DNA from: Candidatus Fusicatenibacter intestinigallinarum
GTDB lineage: Bacteria > Bacillota > Clostridia > Lachnospirales > Lachnospiraceae
DNA length: 64,000 nt
Assembly (NCBI GenBank): GCA_019119555.1
Contig: DWWU01000019.1
Location: 23,259-87,258, forward strand
Direction: 5' to 3'
The first letter of the stretch is position 1, and each line of letters opens with the position of its first letter. The notes beneath the pieces are model-generated. The model saw only the letters and a list, made by a program, of their open reading frames with translations. It ran no database searches and was not told the DNA's origin. Shown one piece after another: positions 8,105 to 16,397 of this stretch. Position numbers and translations under genes: made by a program.

Positions 8105-10729
8105 ATGGCAAAATGGGTTTACTTATTCAATGAAGGTAACGCAAACATGAGAAACCTTCTTGGTGGTAAAGGTGCCAACCTGGCAGAGATGACAAATCTT
8201 GGCATGCCGATTCCGCAGGGCTTCACCGTTACGACAGAGGCCTGCACCAACTATTATGAAAGCGGAAAGAAAATTTCTGAAGAAATTCAGGGACAGATTT
8301 TCGAGGCAATGACATGGCTGGAGCAGGAAAACGGCAAGAAATTCGGAGATACCGAGAATCCTCTTCTGGTATCTGTACGTTCCGGAGCAAGAGCATCTAT
8401 GCCTGGTATGATGGATACTATCCTGAACCTGGGTCTGAATGACGTATCCGTAGAAGGCTTCGCAAAGAAGACTGGAAATCCGAGATTCGCATACGACTCC
8501 TACAGAAGATTTATTCAGATGTTCTCAGACGTTGTTATGGAAGTTCCGAAGTCCTTCTTCGAGAAAATCATCGACGAAGTAAAGGAAGCAAAAGGCGTTC
8601 GGTACGATACGGAGCTGACTACAGACGATCTGAAAGAACTGGTTAAGAGATTTAAAGCTGTTTATTCTGAAAATATGAACGGCGCTGAATTCCCGCAGGA
8701 TCCGAAGGAACAGCTGATGGAGGCTGTAAAAGCTGTATTCCGTTCCTGGGACAACCCCCGTGCGATCGTTTATCGTCGTATGAACGATATCCCGGGCGAC
8801 TGGGGAACCGCTGTAAACGTACAGACCATGGTATTCGGAAACATGGGAGATACTTCCGGAACAGGCGTTGCGTTCACCCGTAACCCGTCCACCGGAGAGA
8901 AAGGTATCTTCGGCGAGTACCTGATCAATGCACAGGGCGAGGACGTTGTTGCAGGCGTTCGTACTCCGCAGCCGATCACAAAACTGGCTGAGGATCTTCC
9001 GCAGTGCTACAAACAGTTCATGAGCCTGGCTATGAAACTGGAGAATCATTACCGTGACATGCAGGATATGGAGTTCACCATTCAGGAAGGAAAACTGTTC
9101 TTCCTGCAGACACGTAACGGAAAGAGAACCGCTCCGGCTGCAATCCAGATCGCCTGCGACCTGGTAGACGAGGGAATGATCACTCCGGAAGAGGCTGTAT
9201 GCCGTATCGATGCGAAATCCCTGGATCAGCTGCTGCATCCGACCTTCGATGCAGACGCTCTGAAAGCAGGAGAGGTAATCGGTTCCGCTCTGCCGGCATC
9301 TCCGGGAGCAGGAGCTGGTAAAGTATACTTCAACGCAGAAGATGCAAAGGCTGCTCATGAGAAAGGTGAGAGAGTTATCCTGGTTCGTCTTGAGACTTCT
9401 CCGGAAGATATCGAAGGAATGCACGCATCAGAAGGTATCCTGACCGTTCGCGGTGGTATGACTTCTCATGCAGCTGTTGTTGCCCGCGGTATGGGAACCT
9501 GCTGCGTATCCGGATGCGGCGAGATCAAGATCGACGAGGAAGCAAAATACTTTGAACTTGGCGGATATACCTTCCATGAGGGAGATTACATCTCTCTGGA
9601 CGGCTCTACAGGTAAGATCTACAAAGGCGACATCAAGACCGTTGAGGCTTCTGTAGGCGGAAACTTCGGACGTATCATGCGCTGGGCGGATCAGTTCCGT
9701 AAACTGCAGGTTCGTACCAATGCGGATACGCCGGCAGATACCGAGAACGCAGTAAAACTGGGCGCAGAGGGAATCGGTCTTTGCCGTACTGAGCATATGT
9801 TCTTCGATCCGGAGCGTATTCCGAAGATCCGTAAGATGATCCTTTCCGACACAGTAGAAGAGAGAGAAAAAGCTCTGAACGAGCTGATTCCTTATCAGAA
9901 AGACGATTTCAAGGCTATGTACAAAGCTCTGAAAGGCCGTCCGATGACTGTACGTTATCTGGATCCGCCGCTGCATGAGTTCGTTCCGACAGATCCGGAA
10001 GATATCAAGGCTCTGGCTGAAGATATGGGTCTGACACCGGAAGAAGTACAGGCAAGATGTGACGAACTGCATGAGTTCAACCCGATGATGGGTCATCGTG
10101 GATGCCGTCTGGCAGTTACCTATCCGGAAATCGCAAAGATGCAGACAAGAGCAATCATCGAGGCTGCGATCGAAGTGAAAGATGAGATGGGATACGACAT
10201 TGTTCCGGAAATCATGATCCCGCTGGTAGGCGAGAAGAAAGAGCTGAAATTCGTCAAAGACGTTGTCGTAGCTACCGCAGAGGAAGTTATGAAGGAAAAA
10301 GGCGAGTACATCAATTACCATGTTGGTACTATGATCGAGATTCCGCGTGCTGCACTGACCGCTGATCAGATCGCAGAGGAAGCTGAGTTCTTCTCCTTCG
10401 GAACCAACGACCTGACTCAGATGACCTTCGGATTCTCCCGTGACGACGCTGGTAAATTCCTGGGCTCCTACTATGAGAACAAGATTTACGAGTCTGATCC
10501 GTTCGCAAAACTGGATCAGGAAGGTGTCGGCCAGCTGGTTAAGATGGCAGCTGAGAAGGGCCGCAAGACCAACCCGAACCTGAAGATGGGAATCTGTGGA
10601 GAGCACGGCGGAGATCCGTCTTCCGTAGAGTTCTGCCACAAGGTAGGCCTGAACTATGTATCCTGCTCGCCGTTCCGCGTGCCGATCGCACGTCTGGCTG
10701 CTGCGCAGGCTGCACTGAACAATAAATAA
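8105..10729 (+). CDS. ppdK: Pyruvate, phosphate dikinase
   Basis: Interconverts pyruvate, ATP and phosphate with phosphoenolpyruvate, AMP and PPi. The order is standard: N-terminal ATP-grasp domain (MAKWVYLFNEG...GGKGANLAEM), central phosphohistidine domain with catalytic His in LTVRGGMTSHAAVVARGMG (about residues 446-464), and C-terminal PEP-utilising TIM barrel (GLCRTEHMF, FGTNDLTQ, GICGEHGG). I place the start at 8105, giving 874 residues, because AGGAGG lies at the right distance and because the 27 extra residues of the longer track ORF have no family similarity. Codon use is strongly biased, as expected for an abundant protein. A terminator follows. Confidence 0.97.
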   Translation: MAKWVYLFNEGNANMRNLLGGKGANLAEMTNLGMPIPQGFTVTTEACTNYYESGKKISEEIQGQIFEAMTWLEQENGKKFGDTENPLLVSVRSGARASMPGMMDTILNLGLNDVSVEGFAKKTGNPRFAYDSYRRFIQMFSDVVMEVPKSFFEKIIDEVKEAKGVRYDTELTTDDLKELVKRFKAVYSENMNGAEFPQDPKEQLMEAVKAVFRSWDNPRAIVYRRMNDIPGDWGTAVNVQTMVFGNMGDTSGTGVAFTRNPSTGEKGIFGEYLINAQGEDVVAGVRTPQPITKLAEDLPQCYKQFMSLAMKLENHYRDMQDMEFTIQEGKLFFLQTRNGKRTAPAAIQIACDLVDEGMITPEEAVCRIDAKSLDQLLHPTFDADALKAGEVIGSALPASPGAGAGKVYFNAEDAKAAHEKGERVILVRLETSPEDIEGMHASEGILTVRGGMTSHAAVVARGMGTCCVSGCGEIKIDEEAKYFELGGYTFHEGDYISLDGSTGKIYKGDIKTVEASVGGNFGRIMRWADQFRKLQVRTNADTPADTENAVKLGAEGIGLCRTEHMFFDPERIPKIRKMILSDTVEEREKALNELIPYQKDDFKAMYKALKGRPMTVRYLDPPLHEFVPTDPEDIKALAEDMGLTPEEVQARCDELHEFNPMMGHRGCRLAVTYPEIAKMQTRAIIEAAIEVKDEMGYDIVPEIMIPLVGEKKELKFVKDVVVATAEEVMKEKGEYINYHVGTMIEIPRAALTADQIAEEAEFFSFGTNDLTQMTFGFSRDDAGKFLGSYYENKIYESDPFAKLDQEGVGQLVKMAAEKGRKTNPNLKMGICGEHGGDPSSVEFCHKVGLNYVSCSPFRVPIARLAAAQAALNNK

Positions 10730-10782
10730 TCAGTGAAGAAAACTGTATCATAAGGCATATATCATATATGTCGGATGGTCTT

Positions 10783-10820
10783 ACAGCGCCCTGTTCTTTG
10801 GAACAGGGCGCTGTGTGTTT
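10783..10820 (+). terminator. Terminator of ppdK
   Basis: ACAGCGCCCTGTTC, loop TTTG, GAACAGGGCGCTGT, then GTGTTTTAT. The T-run is on the plus-strand side. Confidence 0.8.
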
Positions 10821-10839
10821 TATATAACAGGAAACCAGG

Positions 10840-12171
10840 TCAGGGCGTCAGCCGGTGAATGTCCCGCGGGAACAGGGACGCTCTGCGCACATTGTCCTGC
10901 TCCAGCAGACGGCTGGTCAGACGCTCCAGACCGAGCCCAAGTCCGCCGTGGGGCGGCATTCCATAGCGGTGAATCATCAGATAACTCTGAAAATGCTCCG
11001 GGTTCATATTCCTTCGGAGCATTTTTTCCAGCTGCTCCTGATAGCTGTGAATCCGCTGCCCTCCGGTGGTAATCTCCATTCCGCGGAACAGCAGGTCAAA
11101 GCTCAGCGTCTCCTCCGGATGTTCCGGATCGTCCATTGCGTAGAAAGGACGTTTTGCCGACGGATAATGGGTGACAAAAACAAATTCACTGCCGGTTTTC
11201 TTCTGAATCAGACGGCAGAGCTGCTTTTCTTCCTCCGGACTAAAATCCATACAGTCAGACTGCGTCTTTTCTCCGTGCACCATGTTTTTCGCCTCCCGGA
11301 ATTTTATACAGGGGATTTCCTCGATTTCGGGGATCCTGACGCCAAGCAGGGAGACGGCGTCGGGACATTGTTCCTTTACCGCAGCCATGGCTTCTCTCAG
11401 CATTCCTGTCTCCATCTCCATCAGATCCCGGAAGCTGTCGATAAATCCCATTTCAAAATCCACACCGGTATATTCGTTCAGATGGCGAGAGGTGTCGTGT
11501 TTTTCCGCCCGGAAGACGGGGCCGATCTCAAAGACCCGCTCAAATACGCCGACCATCATCTGTTTATAAAACTGGGGACTCTGCGCGAGGCAGGCCTCCC
11601 GGCCGAAATAGTCCAGATGAAAAATATTGGCTCCGCCTTCGGCTCCTTCTGCGACGATTTTCGGGGTGTGAATCTCTGTGAAGTGATGGGCTTTCAGAAA
11701 ACGGCGCATACCATCTGCGAGCGCTTCCTGGATTTTGAAAATGGCGGCTTCCCTCTGATTGCGGAGGGTGATCGGCCGGTAATTCAGCAGAGTTTCCAGA
11801 GAAGTGTCCACAGTTCGCTGGCTGATGACCACCGGGCTGTGTTCCTCAGGGGAGGAGAGGACTTTGACATTCAGAAGGACCAGGTCAAAGCCACTTCGGG
11901 AACGTTCTTCTTTCCGGACGTCAACAGTTGCTCTGATACAGCATTCCTCGGTCAGCGCGTCAAGGGAAAACTGTGCCTCTGACGGGGAATATACGCATTG
12001 AACCATCTGCCCTCCGCTCCTGAGAAGGACGAAGGCAAAACCTCTCATCTTCCGGATTCTGGAGACAGAACCGTGAATGACGGCGGTCTGTCCGATCCGG
12101 TTTTTCAGATCCCACACCTGTACGGCGTTTTCCGCCGGATGATTTGTCTGTACTGCTTTGATTGTTTTCAT
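10840..12171 (-). CDS. aspS: Aspartyl-tRNA synthetase, archaeal/non-discriminating type
   Basis: Class II synthetase that charges tRNA-Asp and, in the non-discriminating group, also tRNA-Asn. The 443-residue length, with an N-terminal OB-fold (IHGSVSRIRKMRGFAFVLLR) and a class II core but without the bacterial GAD insertion of about 590-residue AspRS, places it in the archaeal-type group. Motif 2 is FRAEKHDTSRHLNEYTGVDFEMGF and motif 3 is GLGLERLTSRLL. The start at 12171 is chosen over 12195 because GAAAGGAG lies six bases before it. Non-discriminating charging is inferred from the family, not proved here; it would need GatCAB to fix Asp-tRNA-Asn. The gene has a separate leader region far upstream (12423-12689). 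Confidence 0.9.
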   Translation of the reverse strand: MKTIKAVQTNHPAENAVQVWDLKNRIGQTAVIHGSVSRIRKMRGFAFVLLRSGGQMVQCVYSPSEAQFSLDALTEECCIRATVDVRKEERSRSGFDLVLLNVKVLSSPEEHSPVVISQRTVDTSLETLLNYRPITLRNQREAAIFKIQEALADGMRRFLKAHHFTEIHTPKIVAEGAEGGANIFHLDYFGREACLAQSPQFYKQMMVGVFERVFEIGPVFRAEKHDTSRHLNEYTGVDFEMGFIDSFRDLMEMETGMLREAMAAVKEQCPDAVSLLGVRIPEIEEIPCIKFREAKNMVHGEKTQSDCMDFSPEEEKQLCRLIQKKTGSEFVFVTHYPSAKRPFYAMDDPEHPEETLSFDLLFRGMEITTGGQRIHSYQEQLEKMLRRNMNPEHFQSYLMIHRYGMPPHGGLGLGLERLTSRLLEQDNVRRASLFPRDIHRLTP

Positions 12172-12422
12172 TGGAATCTCCTTTCGCGTTTTCATCTTTC
12201 AGTCTTGCAGTTTCTTTGTATCCTCTTTTCCATATTGTCTGCCGGTTCCGGCAGGCTTCTATGTGTCTCTCACAGTATCACAACCTTTCCGAAGACTGTG
12301 CGGCGCCTGCCGGAGCGGTGAGGCAAACGGTCTGAATGTTCACAGCGGGGGAGATTCCTCGGAGATCGCCGAATGGAAAGCCTTCAGGAGAATTCGGGAA
12401 AGAAGATCCGGAATCTCTGCAG

Positions 12423-12467
12423 AAAAAACAGAGCCGCACAGTATAAATTTTTTCCTGTGCGACTCTG
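12423..12467 (-). terminator. Intrinsic terminator in the aspS leader (candidate attenuator)
   Basis: On the minus strand CAGAGTCGCACAG pairs with CTGTGCGGCTCTG across a 13-base loop, with one U-G wobble and then TTTTTT. Read on the plus strand the same position is a C-A mismatch and the T-run is poor, so the minus strand is the functional one. It lies about 250 bases before the aspS start codon. Confidence 0.75.
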
Positions 12468-12530
12468 CTTTTCCGGGGACTCAGAGCTTTTCCCTGAAAG
12501 ACTCCCGGGGCTTTCGGTCATTTCCTTTTC

Positions 12531-12586
12531 GTCCACACAGGCACAACCACAAGAAGCGCTTGTACCTGTGAAAAGATACAAGCGCT
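12531..12586 (-). promoter_or_regulatory. Leader hairpin and alternative pairing segments for aspS
   Basis: Minus-strand RNA order: AGCGCTTGTA pairs with TACAAGCGCT (12586-12577 with 12564-12555), beginning at the leader-peptide stop codon. The second segment (CACAGGTACAAG) can instead pair with CTTGT...CCTGTG downstream, and GCCTGTGTGGAC (12542-12531) can pair with GTCGCACAGG, the 5-prime arm of the terminator. These mutually exclusive pairings are what an attenuator needs. Confidence 0.55.
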
Positions 12587-12635
12587 ATCTATCGTCGTCC
12601 CTGTTGGTTTTCCGTAAGGAAATCATCTGACACAT
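12585..12635 (-). CDS. Leader peptide of aspS, 16 residues with Asp-Asp-Asp
   Basis: MCQMISLRKTNRDDDR, too short for the ORF track. A perfect AGGAGG lies eight bases before the ATG and a TTGACA/TATCCT promoter just upstream. Three consecutive Asp codons (GAC GAC GAT) and one Asn codon occur within the last six sense codons, and the stop codon abuts a stable hairpin. Ahead of an aspartyl-tRNA synthetase this is the layout of a charging-sensitive leader peptide. The role is inference; the ORF, its ribosome binding site and the structures are seen directly. Confidence 0.7.
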   Translation of the reverse strand: MCQMISLRKTNRDDDR

Positions 12636-12660
12636 AAACAACACCTCCTGAATTATGGTA

Positions 12661-12689
12661 AGGATACCACCGAAAATAAAGATTGTCAA
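12661..12689 (-). promoter_or_regulatory. Promoter of the aspS leader transcript
   Basis: On the minus strand: perfect TTGACA, 17-bp spacer, TATCCT. The expected start point near 12654 is only a few bases before the leader-peptide ribosome binding site. Confidence 0.75.
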
Positions 12690-12706
12690 TAAAAGATTCT
12701 GAAAAT

Positions 12707-12748
12707 GGTATCCGGCCATTGAAAATCGTTCCGCGATGGTTCGGATCC
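12707..12748. repeat. Degenerate B module of the dispersed repeat
   Basis: GTATCCGGCCATTGAAAATCGTTCCGCGATGGTTCGGATCC matches the B hairpin found at 42690 and 55715 with several changes. Confidence 0.7.
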
Positions 12749-12778
12749 TGCGGATCTTTTGTTCTGCTTTCCCCTGTA

Positions 12779-12807
12779 TTGTAATTTGCGGGTAAACTGT
12801 GTATAAT
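12779..12807 (+). promoter_or_regulatory. Promoter of the hydrogenase gene
   Basis: TTGTAA, 17-bp spacer, perfect TATAAT. It overlaps the first ATG of the track ORF at 12806, so that ATG cannot be in the mRNA as a start. Confidence 0.7.
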
Positions 12808-12904
12808 GAAAAAAGATACTGCTGAAAGAGCGGAGAATATCTGCCGGACAGAACGTTACAGTGGTTCTTTTCGGAAGCTTATACAAAAAACAGGAGGTAT
12901 GCAA

Positions 12905-14428
12905 GTGAGAGGTGTAGAGACGAGAATTCAGGGAATCCGCCATTCAATTTTTACGGAAATTGCCCGTATGGCTTATGAGACAGACGGATACGTCGGAAAG
13001 AGGATCGAGGAACTTCCCTATGAGATTATCCCCGGTGAAATCGGGAACTTTCGAAACGACGTGTTCCTGGAACGCGCGATTGTAGGAGAGCGTCTCCGGC
13101 TGGCAATGGGACTGCCGTGCCGCGGCGCGGGGGAACATGCGCCGCTGTCGGACAATATTGAGCTTGCGGATCAGGCGGAAACCTACTATACGCCGCCTCT
13201 GATCAATGTAATCAAATTTGCCTGCAACGCCTGCGCGGAGAAGAGAGTATTTGTGACAGACGGCTGCCAGGGCTGCCTGGCGCATCCCTGTGTGGAGGTC
13301 TGTCCGAAGCATGCCGTAACCCTTGATCGTTACAATGGCCGTTCCTATATTGATCAGGAAAAATGTATCAAGTGCGGAAAATGCGCGGAGGTATGCAGCT
13401 ATCATGCGATCATCGTCCAGGAACGTCCCTGTGCGGCCGCATGCGGAATGGATGCAATCCACTCCGATGAAAACGGAAAGGCGGATATCGACTATGACCG
13501 CTGTGTGTCCTGCGGCCAGTGTCTGGTGAACTGTCCGTTTGGCGCGATTTCGGATAAGTCTCAGATTTTCCAGGTAATCCGCGCGATCCGTTCCGGTGAA
13601 CGTGTCTATGCGGCGCTGGCGCCGGCGTTCGTCGGCCAGTTCGGTCCCAAGGTTACGCCCGGAAAACTCCGTGCAGCGATGAGGGAGCTGGGATTTGCCG
13701 ACGTCTTTGAGGTGGCGATCGGCGCAGACCTCTGTGCGGCTCAGGAAGCGGAAGATTTTGTGGAGGAAGTTCCGGAGCATCTGCCGTTTATGGCGACCTC
13801 CTGCTGTCCGGCGTGGTCTTCCATGGCCAAAAAGCTTTTCCCGGATTATGCAAACTGCATCTCCATGGCGCTGACACCGATGACTCTGACGGCGCGTCTG
13901 ATCAAGCGGCATAATCCGAATGCAAAAGTGGTGTTTATCGGCCCCTGTGCGGCGAAGAAACTGGAAGCAATGCGTGAGGACGTCCGCAGTGAGGTGGATT
14001 TCGTCCTGACCTTTGAGGAAATGACAGGAATTTTCGACGCCCGTCAGCTGGACCTGGAAAACATTGAAGAAGATCCTGACGGCGTCAACGACGCGTCTGT
14101 GGACGGACGGAACTTCGCGGTTGCCGGAGGCGTCGCGAAATCGGTGGAAGATGTGATTCATGAGAAATATCCGGACCGGGAGATTAAAATTGCCAATGCG
14201 GAAGGACTCCGGGAATGCCGGAAGCTGCTGACCATGGCCAAAGCGGGCAAATATAACGGGTATCTTCTGGAAGGTATGGCCTGTCCGGGCGGATGTGTTG
14301 CAGGAGCCGGAACCATGCAGCCGATTAAGAAATCCCAGACTGCGGTGAACAAATACGCGGCCCAGGCAAAACATAAGATTTCCAGCCAGACAGAATACGT
14401 CAAAGAGCTGGACAAACTGGTAGACTGA
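12905..14428 (+). CDS. Monomeric [FeFe] hydrogenase
   Basis: Cytoplasmic iron enzyme that evolves or consumes hydrogen, probably with ferredoxin. N-terminal Cys clusters for 4Fe-4S centres are visible (CNACAEK...CQGCLAHPCVEVCP, CIKCGKCAEVC, CAAACGMDA, CVSCGQCLVNCP). The H-cluster signatures follow: TSCCPAWSS, GPCAAKKLEA and EGMACPGGCVAGAG. TSCCP in place of the commoner TSCSP points to a less studied subgroup. I place the start at GTG 12905 (about 507 residues): AGGAGG lies seven bases before it, the ATG at 12899 is too close to that site, and upstream ATGs overlap the promoter. Hydrogenase-family membership is firm; physiological direction is not known. Confidence 0.9.
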   Translation: MRGVETRIQGIRHSIFTEIARMAYETDGYVGKRIEELPYEIIPGEIGNFRNDVFLERAIVGERLRLAMGLPCRGAGEHAPLSDNIELADQAETYYTPPLINVIKFACNACAEKRVFVTDGCQGCLAHPCVEVCPKHAVTLDRYNGRSYIDQEKCIKCGKCAEVCSYHAIIVQERPCAAACGMDAIHSDENGKADIDYDRCVSCGQCLVNCPFGAISDKSQIFQVIRAIRSGERVYAALAPAFVGQFGPKVTPGKLRAAMRELGFADVFEVAIGADLCAAQEAEDFVEEVPEHLPFMATSCCPAWSSMAKKLFPDYANCISMALTPMTLTARLIKRHNPNAKVVFIGPCAAKKLEAMREDVRSEVDFVLTFEEMTGIFDARQLDLENIEEDPDGVNDASVDGRNFAVAGGVAKSVEDVIHEKYPDREIKIANAEGLRECRKLLTMAKAGKYNGYLLEGMACPGGCVAGAGTMQPIKKSQTAVNKYAAQAKHKISSQTEYVKELDKLVD

Positions 14429-14437
14429 CAGAGAATG

Positions 14438-14488
14438 ACCGTTCTTTCATACGGTCTGTGCAGTGAATGCACAGACCTGGCTGAACGG
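14438..14488. repeat. Palindromic repeat, C module inside split A arms
   Basis: ACCGTTC...TTTCATAC + GGTCTGTGCA/TGCACAGACC (14453-14477) + TGGCTGAACGG. This is the left end of the full element at 33768-33900 in the opposite orientation. Confidence 0.85.
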
Positions 14489-14523
14489 AAACTGACAGAG
14501 AACAACAGGAGGTTAAGAGGAAA

Positions 14524-15657
14524 ATGAAAAAAGGCGGAAAAACAGGACGGAGACTGGCGGCGGTTCTGCTGGCGGTTCTGCTGGCGTTGTCTGCGCTGAC
14601 AGGCTGCTCCGGCGGCGCGGGAGCGTCTTCGGGTTCTTCGGCGGAAAAGGAAAGTGAGGCAGATTCTGTTTCTGCCTCAGAAACACAGGCGGACAGCGAA
14701 GCGCAGGAGGCAGAGGATGCGGCAGGCGACAGCACGGCGCAGCCGGTGGACGTCCGTATTGCGGCGCTGAAAGGCCCGACGGCCATGGGTATGGTCAAGT
14801 TTATGGACGATGTGGATCAGCAGGTTGTCACGGATGAGAACTATACTTTCAGCATTGTCGCCTCGCCGGACGAGGTGACGCCGCAGATCGTCCAGGGCAG
14901 TCTGGATATCGCGGCAGTGCCGGCCAATCTTGCGAGCATCCTGTACAATAACACAGACGGTGCGGTTCAGGTTCTGACTGTGAACACACTGGGTGTTCTG
15001 TACATTGTAGAGAACGGCGACACGGTTCATTCTGTTTCGGATCTGGCGGGAAAAACCATCTATGCCAGCGGAAAGGGATCCACTCCGGAATATGCGCTGA
15101 ATTATGTTCTGGAGCAGAACGGCCTCGTCCCCGGAACGGACGTGACGATTGAGTGGAAGAGCGAGCATTCGGAATGTGTGGCGGCGATCACGGCAGATGC
15201 TACAGGAATCGCAATGCTGCCCCAGCCGTTTGTGACAACCGCTCAGGCACAGAACGAATCTCTTCGCGTTGCCCTTGACCTTACCGAGGAGTGGGAGAAG
15301 GTACAGGGAGACGACGCCGGGGCAGGCACGATGATTACCGGCGCGACGATCGCCCGCACGGAATTTGTGCAGGAGCATCCGGAGGCGGTGGAAAACTTCC
15401 TGAAGCATTATCAGGAATCTGTGGAATACGTCAACGCCAACACGGAGGAAGCGGCAAAGCTGGTGGGCGCTTATGATATCGTCACGGAAGAGGTGGCGAA
15501 GACGGCGCTGCCTGAGTGCAATATTGTGTATCTTGCAGGGGATGAGATGAAAGAGAAGCTTTCCGGTTATCTGTCGGTTCTCAACGAACAGAATCCGGAA
15601 TCCATAGGAGGTACGCTGCCGGGAGATGACTTCTACTACACGCAGGAAACGGAATAA
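14524..15657 (+). CDS. ABC transporter substrate-binding lipoprotein (NMT1/SsuA-like)
   Basis: Signal peptide with lipobox (LLALSALTGC, Cys near residue 22) followed by a Ser/Glu/Ala-rich linker to about residue 75, so it should be anchored outside the membrane. The body (VRIAALKGPTAMGMVKF..., DIAAVPANLASILYN, GKTIYASGKGSTPEYALNYVL) matches the periplasmic-binding family that serves SsuABC, TauABC and ThiXYZ-type importers. The ligand cannot be told from sequence. Its last 32 bases overlap the permease start, so the two are coupled. It follows the hydrogenase gene by 95 bases, with a repeat between them. Confidence 0.85.
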   Translation: MKKGGKTGRRLAAVLLAVLLALSALTGCSGGAGASSGSSAEKESEADSVSASETQADSEAQEAEDAAGDSTAQPVDVRIAALKGPTAMGMVKFMDDVDQQVVTDENYTFSIVASPDEVTPQIVQGSLDIAAVPANLASILYNNTDGAVQVLTVNTLGVLYIVENGDTVHSVSDLAGKTIYASGKGSTPEYALNYVLEQNGLVPGTDVTIEWKSEHSECVAAITADATGIAMLPQPFVTTAQAQNESLRVALDLTEEWEKVQGDDAGAGTMITGATIARTEFVQEHPEAVENFLKHYQESVEYVNANTEEAAKLVGAYDIVTEEVAKTALPECNIVYLAGDEMKEKLSGYLSVLNEQNPESIGGTLPGDDFYYTQETE

Positions 15658-16393
15658 AATAAAACTATGGGCTGTGGCTGCCTGGCTGATGATCTGGCAG
15701 CTGGTCAGCATGTGGATCGGACAGGAGATACTTCTGGTATCTCCTGCCGTTGTTTTTTTACGCCTTCTGGAACTGCTTCCCACCGGGGAATTCTGGCGCA
15801 GTGTGATGTTCTCTGTGATACGGATTACCGGAGGATTTCTGCTGGCAGCGGCGGCGGGAGTGACTGCGGCCGGATTTGCGGTAAAATTCCGGCGGGCGGA
15901 GGAGTTTCTGCGTCCCTTTGTTCTTACCATCAAGGCGATACCGGTGGCTTCTTTTGTGATTCTCGTGCTGATCTGGGTGCCGTCAAGGAACCTGTCGGTA
16001 GTGATCTCTTTTCTGATGGTGTTTCCCATTCTCTATACCAACGTGCTGGACGGAGAAAAGCAGATGGACAGAAGCCTGCTGGAGATGGCGCAGGTGTTTG
16101 AACTTTCCCGGCCGGTGAGGCTTCGGTATCTGTATCTTCCGCAGATTCTGCCATATTTCCGGACGGGATGTTCGGTGGCTCTGGGCCTCTGCTGGAAAGC
16201 GGGGGTTGCCGCCGAGGTGATCGGGATCCCGGACCAGTCGATCGGGGAACAGCTGTATCAGGCGAAGGTGTATCTGAATACGCCGGATCTTTTTGCGTGG
16301 ACGATTGTGATCGTGATGCTCAGCGTCTTGTTTGAACGGCTGTTTCTGCGGTTGATCGACGGTGTGGTGAAATATCTGGAAAGGATGAGATGA
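15626..16393 (+). CDS. ABC transporter permease (SsuC/TauC-like)
   Basis: Membrane subunit of the importer above: 255 residues, about six hydrophobic spans, and the cytoplasmic EAA loop EMAQVFELSRPVRLRYLYLPQILPYF that docks with the ATPase. It begins inside the 3-prime end of the binding-protein gene in a different frame. The usual length for this family is 250-270. Confidence 0.87.
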   Translation: MTSTTRRKRNKIKLWAVAAWLMIWQLVSMWIGQEILLVSPAVVFLRLLELLPTGEFWRSVMFSVIRITGGFLLAAAAGVTAAGFAVKFRRAEEFLRPFVLTIKAIPVASFVILVLIWVPSRNLSVVISFLMVFPILYTNVLDGEKQMDRSLLEMAQVFELSRPVRLRYLYLPQILPYFRTGCSVALGLCWKAGVAAEVIGIPDQSIGEQLYQAKVYLNTPDLFAWTIVIVMLSVLFERLFLRLIDGVVKYLERMR

Positions 16394-16397
16394 CAGG

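Noticed and set aside
12172-12689. T-box riboswitch upstream of aspS
   Set aside because: No AGGGTGGNACCGCG-type sequence or specifier-loop layout is present; a leader peptide with terminator is there in its place.
12806-12904. ATG start of the hydrogenase ORF at 12806
   Set aside because: It overlaps the TATAAT box of the gene's own promoter, and the encoded residues have no family similarity.
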